A stretch of 64,000 nt of DNA, from the NCBI RefSeq assembly GCF_022810765.1, contig NZ_CP094494.1, positions 2,976,001 to 3,040,000 on the forward strand. Reading direction: 5' to 3'. The stretch's first letter is position 1, and every line of letters begins with the position of its first letter. The position numbers and the translations under genes are program-made. Below are positions 26,826 to 39,400 of the stretch, piece by piece. This DNA is from Winogradskyella sp. MH6. GTDB taxonomy: Bacteria > Bacteroidota > Bacteroidia > Flavobacteriales > Flavobacteriaceae. Below the pieces are notes generated by a model. The model worked only from the letters and a program-made list of their open reading frames with translations, ran no database searches and had not been told where the DNA came from.

Positions 26826-28334
26826 ATGTCCACAGGCACCGTTAAGGATACCACATCAGAAAAACGATTATACGATTATCAAATCAAGGATTTGTATCGC
26901 ATTTTTGATGTTATGGCGGAAGAAGCAGATAACTTCAATCTGCTTTATCAATTACCTACGGGTGGTGGTAAAACGGTTATCTTTTCTGAAATCGTTAGAC
27001 GTTACATAGAAAAGCACAACAAAAAAGTAGTGATACTAACACACAGAATAGAGTTGTGCAAGCAAACCTCTAATGTGCTTTCTGGTTTTAACGTTAAGAA
27101 CAAGGTTATAAACAGTAAAGTAAAAACGCTGCCAGACCAAGACGAATACCAATGTTTTGTTGCTATGGTAGAGACGTTGAATAATCGTTTGTCTGACAAT
27201 GATTTTCAATTAAAGAATGTTGGTCTTGTTATCATTGACGAAGCACATTATAATTCCTTTAGAAAGCTTTTTAAATTCTTTGAGCATTGTTTTATTCTTG
27301 GTGTTACAGCAACACCATTGAGTAGTAATATAAAGTTACCAATGAAGGATAACTACAATAGACTCATTGTTGGAGAAGATATTTCTACTTTAATAAATAA
27401 TGGGTTTTTAGCTAGCGCAGAAGTATACCATTATGATGTTGGTTTAACTTCATTAAAAATTGGTATTAATGGTGATTATACTGTAAAATCTTCTGAAGCT
27501 TTATATACCAATTCTTTAATGCAAACTAAACTGCTTTCTGCTTATGAAGAATTAGCTAAAGGCAAAAAGACCTTAATTTTTAATAATGGTATATACACCT
27601 CAAAAGAAGTATACTATACCTTTAAGAAAGCTGGATACAATGTTAGACACCTGGATAACACAGCTAACAAACAAGAGCGTAAAGATGTTTTAAAGTGGTT
27701 TAAACATACACCAGATGCTGTTTTAACCTCTGTAAGTATCTTGACTACTGGTTTTGATGAGCCTTCTGTAGAATCTATTATTTTAAATAGAGCTACACGT
27801 TCATTAACCTTATATTTTCAGATGATTGGTCGTGGAAGTCGTATTTATAAGGATAGAAAAACGTTTCAAGTTATAGATTTAGGTAATAATATATCTCGTT
27901 TTGGTCCTTGGAGTCAGCCAGTAGATTGGCAACATATCTTTAAATATCCAGATTTATATCTTGAAAACATCATAGATGACGAAGCTTTAGAACGCGATTT
28001 TGTCTATGTAATGCCAGACACATTAAAAGAGAAATTTAAAAACTCAAATAATCTTGAATTTGACGTAAAGTCTGAATATAAGGATGTTATTGGATCTGGT
28101 AAAAAATCGTTTACGGTTATAGAACGTTCTATAGAACAACACTCGCAAATCTGTATTGAGAATAGCGATGATGTGTACGATGCAAGGGATTTGGTAAAGT
28201 TATTGCAAGATGAAATTGCGTACCGCATAAAACAATATTGCTATTGTATTATGAACAGTACAGATAACTATAAAGATTGGTTATTTGAAGAGTACAACCG
28301 TAAGCTGCGTATTAGCTTTAATGGTAAGTTTTAA
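26826..28334 (+). CDS. Superfamily 2 DEAD/DEAH helicase
   Basis: In this 502-residue protein both RecA-like domains are intact. The Walker A is QLPTGGGKT (about residue 48), the DEAH box is VIIDEAHYN (about 137), and motif III is GVTATP. In the second domain a TTGFDEPSVESIIL motif precedes the motif VI arginine-finger segment MIGRGSRIY. The C-terminal extension of about 130 residues has no recognised domain. This is the Ssl2/RadD-like group of SF2 enzymes; a DNA repair or RNA role cannot be separated by sequence alone. It is monocistronic. Confidence 0.88.
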   Translation: MSTGTVKDTTSEKRLYDYQIKDLYRIFDVMAEEADNFNLLYQLPTGGGKTVIFSEIVRRYIEKHNKKVVILTHRIELCKQTSNVLSGFNVKNKVINSKVKTLPDQDEYQCFVAMVETLNNRLSDNDFQLKNVGLVIIDEAHYNSFRKLFKFFEHCFILGVTATPLSSNIKLPMKDNYNRLIVGEDISTLINNGFLASAEVYHYDVGLTSLKIGINGDYTVKSSEALYTNSLMQTKLLSAYEELAKGKKTLIFNNGIYTSKEVYYTFKKAGYNVRHLDNTANKQERKDVLKWFKHTPDAVLTSVSILTTGFDEPSVESIILNRATRSLTLYFQMIGRGSRIYKDRKTFQVIDLGNNISRFGPWSQPVDWQHIFKYPDLYLENIIDDEALERDFVYVMPDTLKEKFKNSNNLEFDVKSEYKDVIGSGKKSFTVIERSIEQHSQICIENSDDVYDARDLVKLLQDEIAYRIKQYCYCIMNSTDNYKDWLFEEYNRKLRISFNGKF

Positions 28335-28431
28335 CGTTTTTTTGTAAGGAAATATACTTTTATACGTTTATTTTGAAATGGGTATAGTTTTTGTACCACA
28401 AGTTTAGAACCAATAACACATCTAAATTTTA

Positions 28432-29166
28432 GTGAAAACTTTAAAGCACATATTACTTTTATTTAGCTTATTCACATGTACAGCTGTTTTTTCTCAAGTA
28501 CCAGATAAGGAGAATAAAACTATACGTATTCCTGCAGAACCTTCTGAAACAAAAAAAGATACATTACCTACTAAAATAAAAGTAGCACCAAAACTAGACA
28601 AGAAAGAAGATAAATCTAGTGGTGAAGATGAAAAGAAATTTATAATCAAAAAATCGGATAAACCTTTTTCAATGACTGAGGAAGATGGATTAAAAAGTCC
28701 TGCGGAAATCTTCGAAAAGCGATGGAGTAAAGATTTAGAAAAAGGTGGTGTTATAAAAACGATGTCAGATCAATTTTTAGGTGAGCATCGTGTAGATACC
28801 AAGTTTGTAAATATCATTTGTAGAGACCATGAATATCCAGACGGTGACCGTGTAAGTATTTCTATAAATGGTGCTGTTATAAAACAAAACTTGTTATTAA
28901 CAAGCAGCTACAGAAGGGTAGAAGTGCATTTAATTCAAGGCAAAAATACAGTTGAAATAACAGCCTTAAACCAAGGGGAATCTGGCCCTAATACAGCTGA
29001 GTTTATTGTATATGATGATTTAGGGAATCAAATTTCTTCTAAAGAATGGAATCTCCTTACTGGTGTAAAAGCTATCATTGTGTTTAACAACGAAAAAACA
29101 GTCATAAAAGAAAAAACTGAAGAAGAAAAAGCAGCCGAAAAAGAAGAAACGGCTTCTAATAACTAA
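28432..29166 (+). CDS. Secreted or periplasmic protein of unknown function
   Basis: It starts at a GTG (28432) that gives an immediate Sec signal peptide (HILLLFSLFTCTAVFSQ, cleavage near residue 22). The mature N-terminal part is Lys/Glu/Thr-rich and probably disordered. Residues about 95-215 form a compact beta-rich domain containing NIICRDHEYPDGDRVSISI. The tail is highly charged (Glu/Lys/Ala). No family function is known. The 3' end overlaps the convergent pseudouridine synthase gene by 11 bp. Confidence 0.75.
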   Translation: MKTLKHILLLFSLFTCTAVFSQVPDKENKTIRIPAEPSETKKDTLPTKIKVAPKLDKKEDKSSGEDEKKFIIKKSDKPFSMTEEDGLKSPAEIFEKRWSKDLEKGGVIKTMSDQFLGEHRVDTKFVNIICRDHEYPDGDRVSISINGAVIKQNLLLTSSYRRVEVHLIQGKNTVEITALNQGESGPNTAEFIVYDDLGNQISSKEWNLLTGVKAIIVFNNEKTVIKEKTEEEKAAEKEETASNN

Positions 29167-29722
29167 TCGCTTTAACATCTCCTGGTTTCATCATTTCTAG
29201 TCTATAATCTCCAATTCTAACTCTTACCAAGCGCAAGGTTGGAAAACCCAATTTAGCTGTCATTTTACGAACTTGTCTAAATTTACCTTCGGTTAAAACT
29301 ATTTTTAGCCAAGATGTTGGCCCATGCTTTTCGTCTCTTACAAAACGCTCAACAATGTGAGACGTGTCTTTCAAAAGTTCAGCTAGGCAAGGTTTGGTTA
29401 GATAAAGCTTTCCGTTAACAGAAATTTCTACACCTGTTTTTAAAGCTTCAATTTGCTCTTCAGTAATTGTACCATCAACCATTATGTGATATTCCTTTTC
29501 AATTTTAGAACTTGTAATGTAATTGCTAAATTTTCCATCGGTTGTTAGTAGCAATAAACCTTCAGATTTTTCGTCTAATCGACCAACAGCCATTACATTT
29601 TCAGGAAGATCAAACAACTCAGACAACAACTTTTTATTCCTTCGTTTATTTTGATTATTGATAAACTGACTTAAATAACCATAAGGTTTATAAATTTTGT
29701 AATAGCTATTATTTGTAGTCAT
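29156..29722 (-). CDS. rRNA pseudouridine synthase (RsuA/RluB/E/F family)
   Basis: This short enzyme of 188 residues has no S4 domain. It is catalytic-domain only, like RluE. The catalytic aspartate lies in VGRLDEKSEGLLLLT (near residue 45), and KEYHIMV and GKFRQVRKM complete the family motifs. RluE-type enzymes modify 23S rRNA. The exact target uridine is inferred, not shown. Confidence 0.87.
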   Translation of the reverse strand: MTTNNSYYKIYKPYGYLSQFINNQNKRRNKKLLSELFDLPENVMAVGRLDEKSEGLLLLTTDGKFSNYITSSKIEKEYHIMVDGTITEEQIEALKTGVEISVNGKLYLTKPCLAELLKDTSHIVERFVRDEKHGPTSWLKIVLTEGKFRQVRKMTAKLGFPTLRLVRVRIGDYRLEMMKPGDVKAISY

Positions 29723-29866
29723 TTCTGAAGTAGGTTCTATAATTTCCGTCTTTTAAAATTCAAAAATATTGAAAAACTAACTTATATCATGTTTTTTCAT
29801 TTTTATGAAGATTACCTTTAAGGGTATAATTTTCAAGGAGTTTTAATATTCAAAATCTTATGACAT

Positions 29867-31987
29867 ATGAAAGTATTCGATAACAAACACATTAAAAATG
29901 TGGTATTTGTAGGGGCTCATCGCTCTGGCAAAACCACGCTATCTGAGACCATGCTTTTTGAGGCTGGTTTAATAAATAGAAGAGGTACAGTAGAGCAACA
30001 AAATACAGTTTCGGATTACCATGAATTTGAGCACCGCAGAGGTGCTTCTGTTTTTGCAACCCCTTTGCATACTGAGTGGCGCAATTACAAAATAAATATT
30101 ATTGACACCCCAGGATTAGACGATTTTATTGGTGAAATAATGTCATCCATTAGAGTTGCAGATACTATTGTTACAGTAATAAATGCAAAACATGGAGCCG
30201 ATATTGGCACAGAAATTATATGGAACTATGTAGATAAATACCATAAGCCTACATTATTTGTTATCAATAAAATTGATAGCGAAAAGGCGAATTTTGAAAT
30301 GAGCTATAATAGTTTGAAAGAACTCGTTGGTAACAATGCTGTTTTAGTTCAGTATCCTATTAAAATTGATGGAGCGCAATGCATCATAGATGTTTTAAAA
30401 ATGAAATGCTACAAGTTTGGTCCAGAAGGTGGTAAGCCAGAAAAATTACCAATTCCTGAAGATCAATTAGATTATGCCAATCAGCTTCACAATGAGCTGG
30501 TAGAAAAAGCAGCTGAGAACGATGAAGAATTAATGGAACTCTATTTTGATAAAGGAACACTAAATGAAGATGAACTTCGTAAAGGCATTAAGTTAGGTAT
30601 GCTTAATCACGACTTTTTCCCTGTGTTCTGTGTGTCTGCCTTAAATGATATGGGAACAGGCAGACTTATGGGCTTTATAGATAATGTAGCACCTGCTGCT
30701 GCAGATTTAAAACCAGAACAGACTTTAGAAGGTGATTTAGTAAAACCAGACGTTAATGCAGATACATCCTTGTTTGTTTTTAAAACCATTTATCAACCAA
30801 ATTTAGGGCAGATTACGTTTTTTAAAGTGAAATCTGGAGAGGTTAATGTCAACGACAAGTTGTTTAATACAAGAACAGGTGAAAGTGAAACCTTGAACCA
30901 ATTGTACATTATGGACGGTAAAGAAAAACATACTGTACAAAAACTGACTACAGGTGATATTGGTGCAACTACAAAACTAAAATACACCGAAACCAACGAC
31001 ACTTTGGCTTCTAAAGCCGAAGCAGGAACTATTAAGCCAATTAAATTCCCACAACCACGATTAGTAAAAGCTGTTTTTGCTGAAAATAGTAGTGATGAAG
31101 AGAAGTTAAGTGAAGCTTTAAAGCGTATTCATAGCCAGGATTTAACTGTAGATTTAAGTTATAATAACGAAACACATCAGACTTTAGTTGGTACACAAGG
31201 CGAATTGCATTTGGCTACAATAACTTGGATTTTAGAAAACATCTATGATGTTAAAGCAAGATTTGAAGCACCAAAGATTTCATATCGAGAAACCATTCAG
31301 AGAAGTGCTACTGCAAATTACAGACACAAAAAGCAAAGTGGTGGTTCTGGACAATTTGGTCAAGTTCACTTAAAAATTGAACCATATTACGAAGGAATGC
31401 CTGAACCTGAAGGTTTTTCAATTAGAGGTAGAGAAGAAGTAGATTTACCTTGGGATGGCAAATTGGTATTTTACAACTGTATTGTTGGTGGAGTTATAGA
31501 CCAACGCTATTTACCATCAATAATGAAAGGTATCTTAGAAGTTATGGAATCTGGTCCTCTAACCAAATCTTTTATTAGAGATGTAAGAGTTATGGTATAT
31601 GATGGCAAAATGCATGCTGTAGATTCTAATGACATCTCATTTAAAATAGCAGGATCTCATGCATTTAGAGAAGCCTTTTTAAATGCCAATCCTAAGCTTT
31701 TAGAACCAATAGATCAAATGACATTGCGTGTGCCAGAACAAATGGTCGGTAATGTTATGACCGAACTACAAAGTAGAAGAGCTATTATTCAAGGTATAGA
31801 TACGGAAGTTAACTATCAGATTCTTAAATGTACAATTCCTTCAGCAGAGTTAACAGATTTTTCTACTCAGCTGCGTTCACTAACACAAGGTAGAGCAACC
31901 TATTCAACAAAGTTTGAAGGTTATGTATCCGTACCAACTCACATACAAAAAGAATTAGTAAAAGAGCAAGAATTAATAACCACATAA
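29867..31987 (+). CDS. Elongation factor G-like GTPase
   Basis: This 706-residue translational GTPase has five EF-G-like domains. The G motifs are GAHRSGKTT (P-loop, residues 16-24), NIIDTPGLDDF (G3) and VINKIDS (G4). Domain IV follows with YRHKKQSGGSGQFGQVHLKI. It differs from canonical EF-G in the P-loop and switch regions, as do the EF-G2/EF-G-paralogue proteins of Bacteroidota. It is therefore probably not the main translocase. A role in ribosome recycling or stress is inferred from family resemblance only. A small coiled gene follows 12 bp downstream. Confidence 0.88.
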   Translation: MKVFDNKHIKNVVFVGAHRSGKTTLSETMLFEAGLINRRGTVEQQNTVSDYHEFEHRRGASVFATPLHTEWRNYKINIIDTPGLDDFIGEIMSSIRVADTIVTVINAKHGADIGTEIIWNYVDKYHKPTLFVINKIDSEKANFEMSYNSLKELVGNNAVLVQYPIKIDGAQCIIDVLKMKCYKFGPEGGKPEKLPIPEDQLDYANQLHNELVEKAAENDEELMELYFDKGTLNEDELRKGIKLGMLNHDFFPVFCVSALNDMGTGRLMGFIDNVAPAAADLKPEQTLEGDLVKPDVNADTSLFVFKTIYQPNLGQITFFKVKSGEVNVNDKLFNTRTGESETLNQLYIMDGKEKHTVQKLTTGDIGATTKLKYTETNDTLASKAEAGTIKPIKFPQPRLVKAVFAENSSDEEKLSEALKRIHSQDLTVDLSYNNETHQTLVGTQGELHLATITWILENIYDVKARFEAPKISYRETIQRSATANYRHKKQSGGSGQFGQVHLKIEPYYEGMPEPEGFSIRGREEVDLPWDGKLVFYNCIVGGVIDQRYLPSIMKGILEVMESGPLTKSFIRDVRVMVYDGKMHAVDSNDISFKIAGSHAFREAFLNANPKLLEPIDQMTLRVPEQMVGNVMTELQSRRAIIQGIDTEVNYQILKCTIPSAELTDFSTQLRSLTQGRATYSTKFEGYVSVPTHIQKELVKEQELITT

Positions 31988-31999
31988 AAACATTGAGAT

Positions 32000-32380
32000 A
32001 TGCACAGTAAAGTAATGTATTTAAGCGATTTAAAGTTTAATATAGAAACATGGAAAAGAGAGTTAAGATTTCATTTTAATGAGATGGATACTTTTCAAGA
32101 AAAGTTAGAAGAAGCAGTAGCAAGAATTGATGACCCAATAGCATTGAAAAAGTTAGAAGTTTTTCAAAATAGAATAATGATAGAGAAAGATGCTATTTCT
32201 AAGCTTTTACATAGATGCCGTAACAAAATGGCAAACATTAACAATGTAGATTTTAATGAAAATATAGACGGCAGACTTCAGAATGAACAACATACATTAA
32301 GGGAAGATATGCGTACCTACATTAAACTACATTATGACCTTAAGGAAGAAATGATGGACTACTTTTTAGAAGTTCTTTAG
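32000..32380 (+). CDS. Small coiled-coil protein of unknown function
   Basis: This 126-residue, highly charged, all-helical protein has no signal peptide. Two long amphipathic segments (about 12-60 and 85-125) predict a coiled coil. It starts 12 bp after the EF-G-like gene and ends before a strong terminator, so the two genes share a transcript. Confidence 0.7.
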   Translation: MHSKVMYLSDLKFNIETWKRELRFHFNEMDTFQEKLEEAVARIDDPIALKKLEVFQNRIMIEKDAISKLLHRCRNKMANINNVDFNENIDGRLQNEQHTLREDMRTYIKLHYDLKEEMMDYFLEVL

Positions 32381-32407
32381 TTCTATTCATAGCTTAATTT
32401 TTTGAAT

Positions 32408-32437
32408 AAGCCACGATGATGAATCGTGGCTTTTTTC
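32408..32437 (+). terminator. Rho-independent terminator
   Basis: AAGCCACGAT-gatga-ATCGTGGCTT is a perfect 10-bp stem followed by TTTTTC. It closes the EF-G-like/coiled-coil operon and lies in front of the convergent gliding cluster. Confidence 0.92.
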
Positions 32438-32457
32438 TTTATTTATTAAGTTGAATT

Positions 32458-33447
32458 TTATAATCTATAATAACTCTGACTACTACCTTTAGTACAAGGA
32501 CAATTACTAGCACTTTGCATTAAGTTAAGACCAATGGTCACAACATGAGTTCCCGAATTAAAACCAGATAAATCATTGAATGTTAACTGATAAGAATAAG
32601 CAAAGTAAAGTTTATTATGAAGTATACCAGCCATAGGGCCAAGGTTTAAAGGATCCAAAAACTGATCGTTTAAAAAACGGTAAGAAGCACCAATCCAATA
32701 GTAATCTCCATTTCTGTTAAATTTTCTATACTTAAAATTAAGGTCTGTAGCAGAACGATTATCACTATCAAAAAATTGAAAGAAAACAGAAGGTTCAAAC
32801 TCTACATATTTATTATGTTTTGGTGTAAAAACATAACCCGAATAAACCTGATAGTTCAGTAATAGTCTTGGCTCAATTCCACCAGTAAAGTCTTCGGTAT
32901 CCTTAGATACTAGATTGTTAGCATTAAAACTTAAATAGAAATCTTTCCAACGGTAAAGTAAACCAGCATCAAAGTTGTTATTATTTACAGCTCTGTCTCC
33001 GTTAATTGCAGGATCTAAAATTGGAATTTCATAAGTTGTATTAAAATTTTCAATATCTATTCTAAAGTTATTAATATTATATGATAAACCGAGGGATAAG
33101 TACTGCTTAGATTTCCAATCTAAGATTAAATGATGCGCAAAAGATAGCTTAAGACCTTTTTGACGTGTATTACCATTTTTGTCATTATAGGCTGAAAAAC
33201 CAATTCCCGAGCGATTAGAAATTCTAAAATCTGCATAAATCGATTGATTATCTGGAGCATCTTTAATACCAACCCATTGCGTTAATCCATTAGCCCTAAT
33301 TTTTAAATTGTCACCAATACCTGCATAAGTTGGTGAAATCACAAAATCGTTATCTGCTAAGTATTGCGTCCAAACAGGTAAGTTGAGCTCTTGACTAAAG
33401 CCTTGCGCTACCGTTAGGAAAACTATATATATTAAAATTCTTTTCAT
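32458..33447 (-). CDS. sprF: PorP/SprF-family outer-membrane protein
   Basis: After a signal peptide (residues 1-19, ending AQGFSQ) the 310-residue mature protein has the alternating beta pattern and the motifs of PorP/SprF proteins: LPVWTQYLADNDFVISPTYAG, then GIGFSAYNDKNG. These proteins associate with the type IX secretion system, and SprF is needed for surface delivery of SprB in Flavobacterium johnsoniae. It follows the giant SprB-like gene by 30 bp in the same orientation, as sprF follows sprB in that species. The symbol rests on both homology and gene order. Confidence 0.85.
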   Translation of the reverse strand: MKRILIYIVFLTVAQGFSQELNLPVWTQYLADNDFVISPTYAGIGDNLKIRANGLTQWVGIKDAPDNQSIYADFRISNRSGIGFSAYNDKNGNTRQKGLKLSFAHHLILDWKSKQYLSLGLSYNINNFRIDIENFNTTYEIPILDPAINGDRAVNNNNFDAGLLYRWKDFYLSFNANNLVSKDTEDFTGGIEPRLLLNYQVYSGYVFTPKHNKYVEFEPSVFFQFFDSDNRSATDLNFKYRKFNRNGDYYWIGASYRFLNDQFLDPLNLGPMAGILHNKLYFAYSYQLTFNDLSGFNSGTHVVTIGLNLMQSASNCPCTKGSSQSYYRL

Positions 33448-33477
33448 CTTAGTAGGTTTAGTTCATTAGATTAAGGG

Positions 33478-36400
33478 TTATCTATACAGGGTAAAGTGGC
33501 CAACAAATTCTTTGTTCACATTTGGGTCGTTAGTTTGTACAACAAACCAATAGTCTCCAGTAGGTAATTCGTGACCATTGTATCTGCCATCCCAAACTTC
33601 ACCAACTCTGTAGGTAGCTATTTTACGACCGTAACGGTCAAAAATATCAAAGGTTAGGTTAGGGTAGTTGTCAACACAACCAGGTGCCCAAGTATCGTAT
33701 TCGCCATCACCATTTGGTGTAAACCAATTTGGTATACAAGGACCAACAAATTCTAGTTCAATTTCTGCCTCAGCAGTACAACCAGCACTATCGGTAACTG
33801 TTACGACATATACACCAGTCTCTGTAATATTATAAGTATTTGTACTACCATAGTTTTCATCATTCATTGTGAATGTATAATCTCCTGTTCCACCAGTTGC
33901 ATTGGCAATAATTTCATTAAGTTCACCTTCAGCTAAGGTTAGAGCAACAGGCTCATAACCTTCAATATCAAACAATTCTGTTCTTTGAATACAACCATTA
34001 GTATGTCTTACGTCTATGTAATGTCCTGTTCCTACAGGTACATTTTCAAATACATTGCTTAATTGATAGTCACCACCATCTAACGAGTAATCAAATTCAG
34101 ATAAATCTTCGTTTGAAGCATCGATAGTCACGGTAACCATATTACTTTGTGTATTATTCTCACAGGTGTATTCTAAATTAATTTCAGGATTAATCACGAC
34201 AGGCTCAGGGAATGTGATGTTCCACTCAGACTCACAACCTTGCGCATCTCTAACATAAACGATGTGATCTCCACCTTCAAGATTAGTAAAATCGAAAACC
34301 GTTTGAGTTGCACTTCCAGTTGTATATGGTCCATCATAATTGTCTAGACTCACGCTGTATGGTAAATTTCCACCATCAATTTCAATACTAAATTCACCAT
34401 CTCCCTCACCATCACAAGTTTCTGGGAAGAAAGCATCAGGTAGAATAGTAATGATTACTGGTTCAGGATCTACAATCGTAAAATCGAACGTTAAATAACA
34501 ACCTAATTGATCTTGAACAATTAATGTGTAGTCTCCAGCTGAAAGATTTTCGAACGTATTCGTTTCAAAAAATTGATTTAATTGTGGTGAAATAGCATAC
34601 TGAATTGTTCCCGTTCCACCAGAAGCAGATACGATAACCGAACCATTGTCGCTACCAGCACATGTAATATTGTTTATCTCAATTGTTGCGTCCAACGAAG
34701 TAGAAGGTTCTGTGATTGATATTGGAGCAGAAGTGACCTCACAATCTCCACTTTCTACCATGACCAAATAATCACCCGCTACTAAGTCCGTAAAATAACC
34801 TGGAGTATTCTGAGTGGCGTTTATTGTCGTTCCAGAGGTATCCTGAAGTGTATAACTATAATCTCCTAATCCACCTTGCGCTGTGGCTAAAATTGATCCA
34901 GTATTGTCACCAGCACAATTAATGGTTGGATTAGAAGATTGTAGATTTATAACTAACTCAGGTAATGGATCAACTGTAATATCATTTGATACGTTAGAAA
35001 TACATCCGTTAGTATCTCTTACGTAGTAATTGTAAGTACCTTCGGTAACTGAAAATGTTGTAGAAGAAGCAAAACTTCCTAAAACACTTGTAAAACTACT
35101 TGTATCACTATACTCATAAGGACCTGTTCCACCAGAAGCACTAAGTGTTAATGTAGATTCTGTTAAACAGGTTTGTGTTGTTGTTCTTACTAAATCAACA
35201 TCTAGTGGTGTAGGATTAGCAATTTCAATTTCTAATGAAGTCATTTCACAATCATACCCATCAGTAATGGTTACTGTGTAGGTTCCAGCACCTAAATCGT
35301 TAAATACATTAGATGTTTGTGGACCAGAAGAACTTGCAACTGGCGAAATAGTATTTAAAGTATATACATAGTTACTACCTTGCCCTCCAGAAACCATATC
35401 TACCGTTATACTTGCATTCTGATCACTAAAACAATCTAAAACTGTTGTACTTGGTGTAAATGTAGCTGTTATTGGATTTGGTAAACTAAGTGTTATAGAT
35501 TCTGAAGCAATACAACCTTCAGCATCTCTAACGTTTACAGTATATGTACCAGCTGATAAATTTTCGAATACATTATTTGAAGAAAAAGCAACAGTAGCAT
35601 CACCTGTTAATTCATATTCATAATTGCCCCAACCACCATCAGCGATAGCTGTTATTGTACCTTCACTGTCTGTACACGTTACGTTTGAAGATTCAACTAG
35701 ATTTAAAGTCAAAGCCTCTTGCGGAGAACTTATAACCACACTTCCTGAATTAGAACAATATGGGAAATCTGTTTGAGTTATAACAACATTAAAGCTACCT
35801 GCTTCCATACTTGTTACAGTTAATGGATTTGTAGCTGTGTTTGCATTTACAATGCCCGTAACAGATGTACCAAGACTATTAAATACTTCATAGGTATAAG
35901 CACCAGTAAAGTTTGTGATATTAATATCGAAGGCACCTGTATTGTCACCAAAACACGTTACACTATCAGATGTTAACGTAAACTGTGGTGAAGTAGGCTC
36001 ACTCACTGAAATCGTAGTTTCAGAAGTACAAGATAGTACAGTGTCAGTAATTGTAATTGTATAAATACCTGAAGGCACACCAGTAAAGGTATTACCAGAT
36101 AAACTTACAGAAGCTGGACTAGGTGAAATGCTATATGCGTAAGAACCAGAACCACCATAACCAGTTACTGTAATTTCACCATCATCATTATTACAAGATG
36201 GCATTGCGGTAGCATCTGCAACAACATCGATTGGTTCAGCAACATCAATAGTTACCAAATCAGAACAACCGTTAGCATCTTGGATTTCTATGGTATGTGT
36301 ACCTGCAAATACATTAGAAATCGTGAAAGGTGCAGACTGTGTTTGAAAAGCGCCTCCATCTATACTAAAACTATATGGAGCTGTACTAGGTGTGTCTAAG

Positions 36401-39400
36401 TTGACTACGATTTCATAATTACCATCTTGTAGCTCACAAGTATTAGTAACTGAAGCTGATATTTGAGGTGAAATATCCATATCTACAATAGTAGCAGGAC
36501 TTGTTACAATACATCCATAAGCATCTAAAACATGAATGTAGTAAGTGCCAGCATCGACATTAAATACACTTGTAACATCCCAACCAGTATCAGTAGCTAG
36601 TGGAGCAGTAGCAGTTGTCGTGATTTGATATTGATATGGTGCAGTTCCGTTTTGTCCTATGGCACTAATAACACCAGAGTTTGGATTACAATTAGCATTT
36701 TGATCAACAGAAACAGTTAAATCTAAAGCTACAGGAGATTCCAAAATTTCGAATATTTGTGAAGCTGTTTCACATCCATTAAAAGAACCTGAACCATTTT
36801 CTGTAAACACTAAGTAATATTGACCAGGAGTTAATGTTCCAGGGTTTGGAGTTGTAACCGTTTCAGGAGTACCAAATGTTACCGCAATAGTGTTTGGTCC
36901 ATCTACCAATTGATTATCATAAGCAGAATAGATGGTGTAATCAACAGATGTTGTTGTGCTATCAAAATTATCTATTGTAAAGGTTACACTTCCATCAGCT
37001 GCACCAAGACAAGTAACGTTGTTTGGAGCCACAGTAGAGGTTAGGGTAGAAGCAGGATCTATTGCAAAATCCGCAGCTTTTACAAAGTAACAATCTGTTA
37101 CTAAATCATGAACCACAAAGGTGTAAACCACACCAGGAGTTAAGTTAGAAAAAGTTCTTGTATCTCCACCTGGAGTATCTGGTAGTAAATAACTTGTTGT
37201 ATAAGGAATAGTATTGAATTCTAAAATTCCAAACTCATAACTACCACTACCTACAGCAGATATTGCGGTAACTTCAGCAGTTCCACCAGTTGTACAATCT
37301 GGTACAGAAATATTGACGTTAATCAATAAATCAGATGGAGGAGAAGCCATCGTTATTTGTTGAGACAAACTACACCCATTAGCATCTACAACATTAACAG
37401 TATAATTTCCGTAGTTAATAATATTGAACGTATGATCTTCATTAGAAGTTGCATTATAAGGGTTGCCTGGAATGATATCTCCAAAATTGTTAGAAATGAA
37501 ATAGGTAAATGGAGCTGTACCTCCAGCAATATTTTCAACTGTAATAGAACCTAAAGAAGAACCTCCAGGATTATTACAGGTAATATCAACCTTACTTAAA
37601 TCAAATGTGATAGCATCTGGCTCAGTAAGTGTAATATTTTCAGTAGTTGAACATGAATTAGCATCTGTAATGGTAATCGTATAAGTACCGGCAGTCAAGC
37701 CAGAAGTTTGTGTGCCATAATCAGTTCCTGTTGTATCATTATTAACATTAATAGTAAATGGAGGAGTACCTACTGTATTATCGATAGTTATGCTAATAGA
37801 TCCATTAGCATCTCCACTACAAAGTATTGGCTGGCTTTCAACAACTGCGCTAAAAGCAGGTGGAGAAATAGGATTTACTGTTATAACACTAGATTCAGCT
37901 GTACAACCATTAGCATCCGTAACTTGGAATTGATATGTGCCTGCGGTAGCAGTATTATAAGTAAATGTTGAAGTTGTACTTCCTAAATCACTGTAAGGAG
38001 CACCATTGATAGAAACTTCATAGGTGTAAGGAGCAGTTCCAGTAATGGTTCCTGTTAACTCAGCATCAGGAGTTGCAGTACAATCTAAAGTTTCAGTAAG
38101 TACAACATTTATAGTTGGACTTGGGATAGGATCTATAGTATATGATTCGCTATATGTACAATCATTTTCATCTCTTACTTGAAATGTATACGTACCAGGT
38201 GCAAGACCAGTAAACACATTTGAAGTTTGATACGCTGTAGTAGCAGAAGCAGGTGCTATAATTTGATACTCTAAAGTACCATTTCCGCCAACAACGTTAG
38301 ATATGGTTACATCGCTAGTTAAATCAGGACACGTTACAGGAGTACTTGTAAAATCCATGTCTGTTGGAGGATTTAAAGCATCTATTGTAATAGTGTTTGT
38401 AACAGCTGTACAAATATTAGCATCTCTAATAGTGATGGTATATGTGCCTTGCGTTAAGCCAGTGAACACATTACTTGTTTGAAAATTAACACCATCTATA
38501 CTGTATTCGTATGGTGGATTTCCGCCAGACACACTTGTTACAGTAATTTCTCCTGTACCATTACAAGTGTAAGGTGCAGAAAGCTCTGCTGTACCAGAAA
38601 TGGCTGTATTTTCAATAATAGTTACTGTTTGAGGATTCGTTGTACAAACCGAAGGTCCAGATGTGTATTGTAAAACAACATCGTAATTTCCTGCTGCTAA
38701 TCCTGTGAACAATGATGCATTAGAGAATGTAACTCCGCCATCAATACTGTACTCAATAGCATTTCCATTTTGATTGGTAACATTGATAGTAATTGTGCCT
38801 GTATCACCTGTACCACCACATAATATGTCTGTTGTAGTTACATTATATTCTGGTGCAGGAATTTCATCTACCGAGATTGTAGTTGTCGCTGTACAGTTGT
38901 TTGAATCAACCACAAGAATGTCAAAAGTTCCTGCTGAAGTCACCACAATTTCTGGTACAGTTTGAAAATCTGTAGAACCATTAATAAAGTAGAAGTAAGG
39001 AGGTGTTCCTCCTTCAGGATAAATAGTTATTTCTCCATCAGTACAAGTTAGAGGTACAGTGACAGCTGCAGTTACCGTTAATAAAGGTGGTTCAACAATT
39101 GTAACATCTTCAGAATATAAACAACCGTTTTCAGTTTCTACAGTTGCTGTATAAGTTCCTGGATTTAAATTGTCAAAAACATAGGTGTTTTCAATGATTG
39201 GACCAACTGTATTTACTACAGTGTCATTTTCACTAAGGGTGAAGGTATACTGAGGATCTACATCATTAGCAGCTAATTGTATACTTCCTTTATCACCAAA
39301 ACAAAGTGGCTGAGTAATTGTTGAAGTTACTGTAAAATCACGTTCTCTAATCAATACATCAGGAACACCAAAAATACATGGGTTTGTTGGTACACCAACT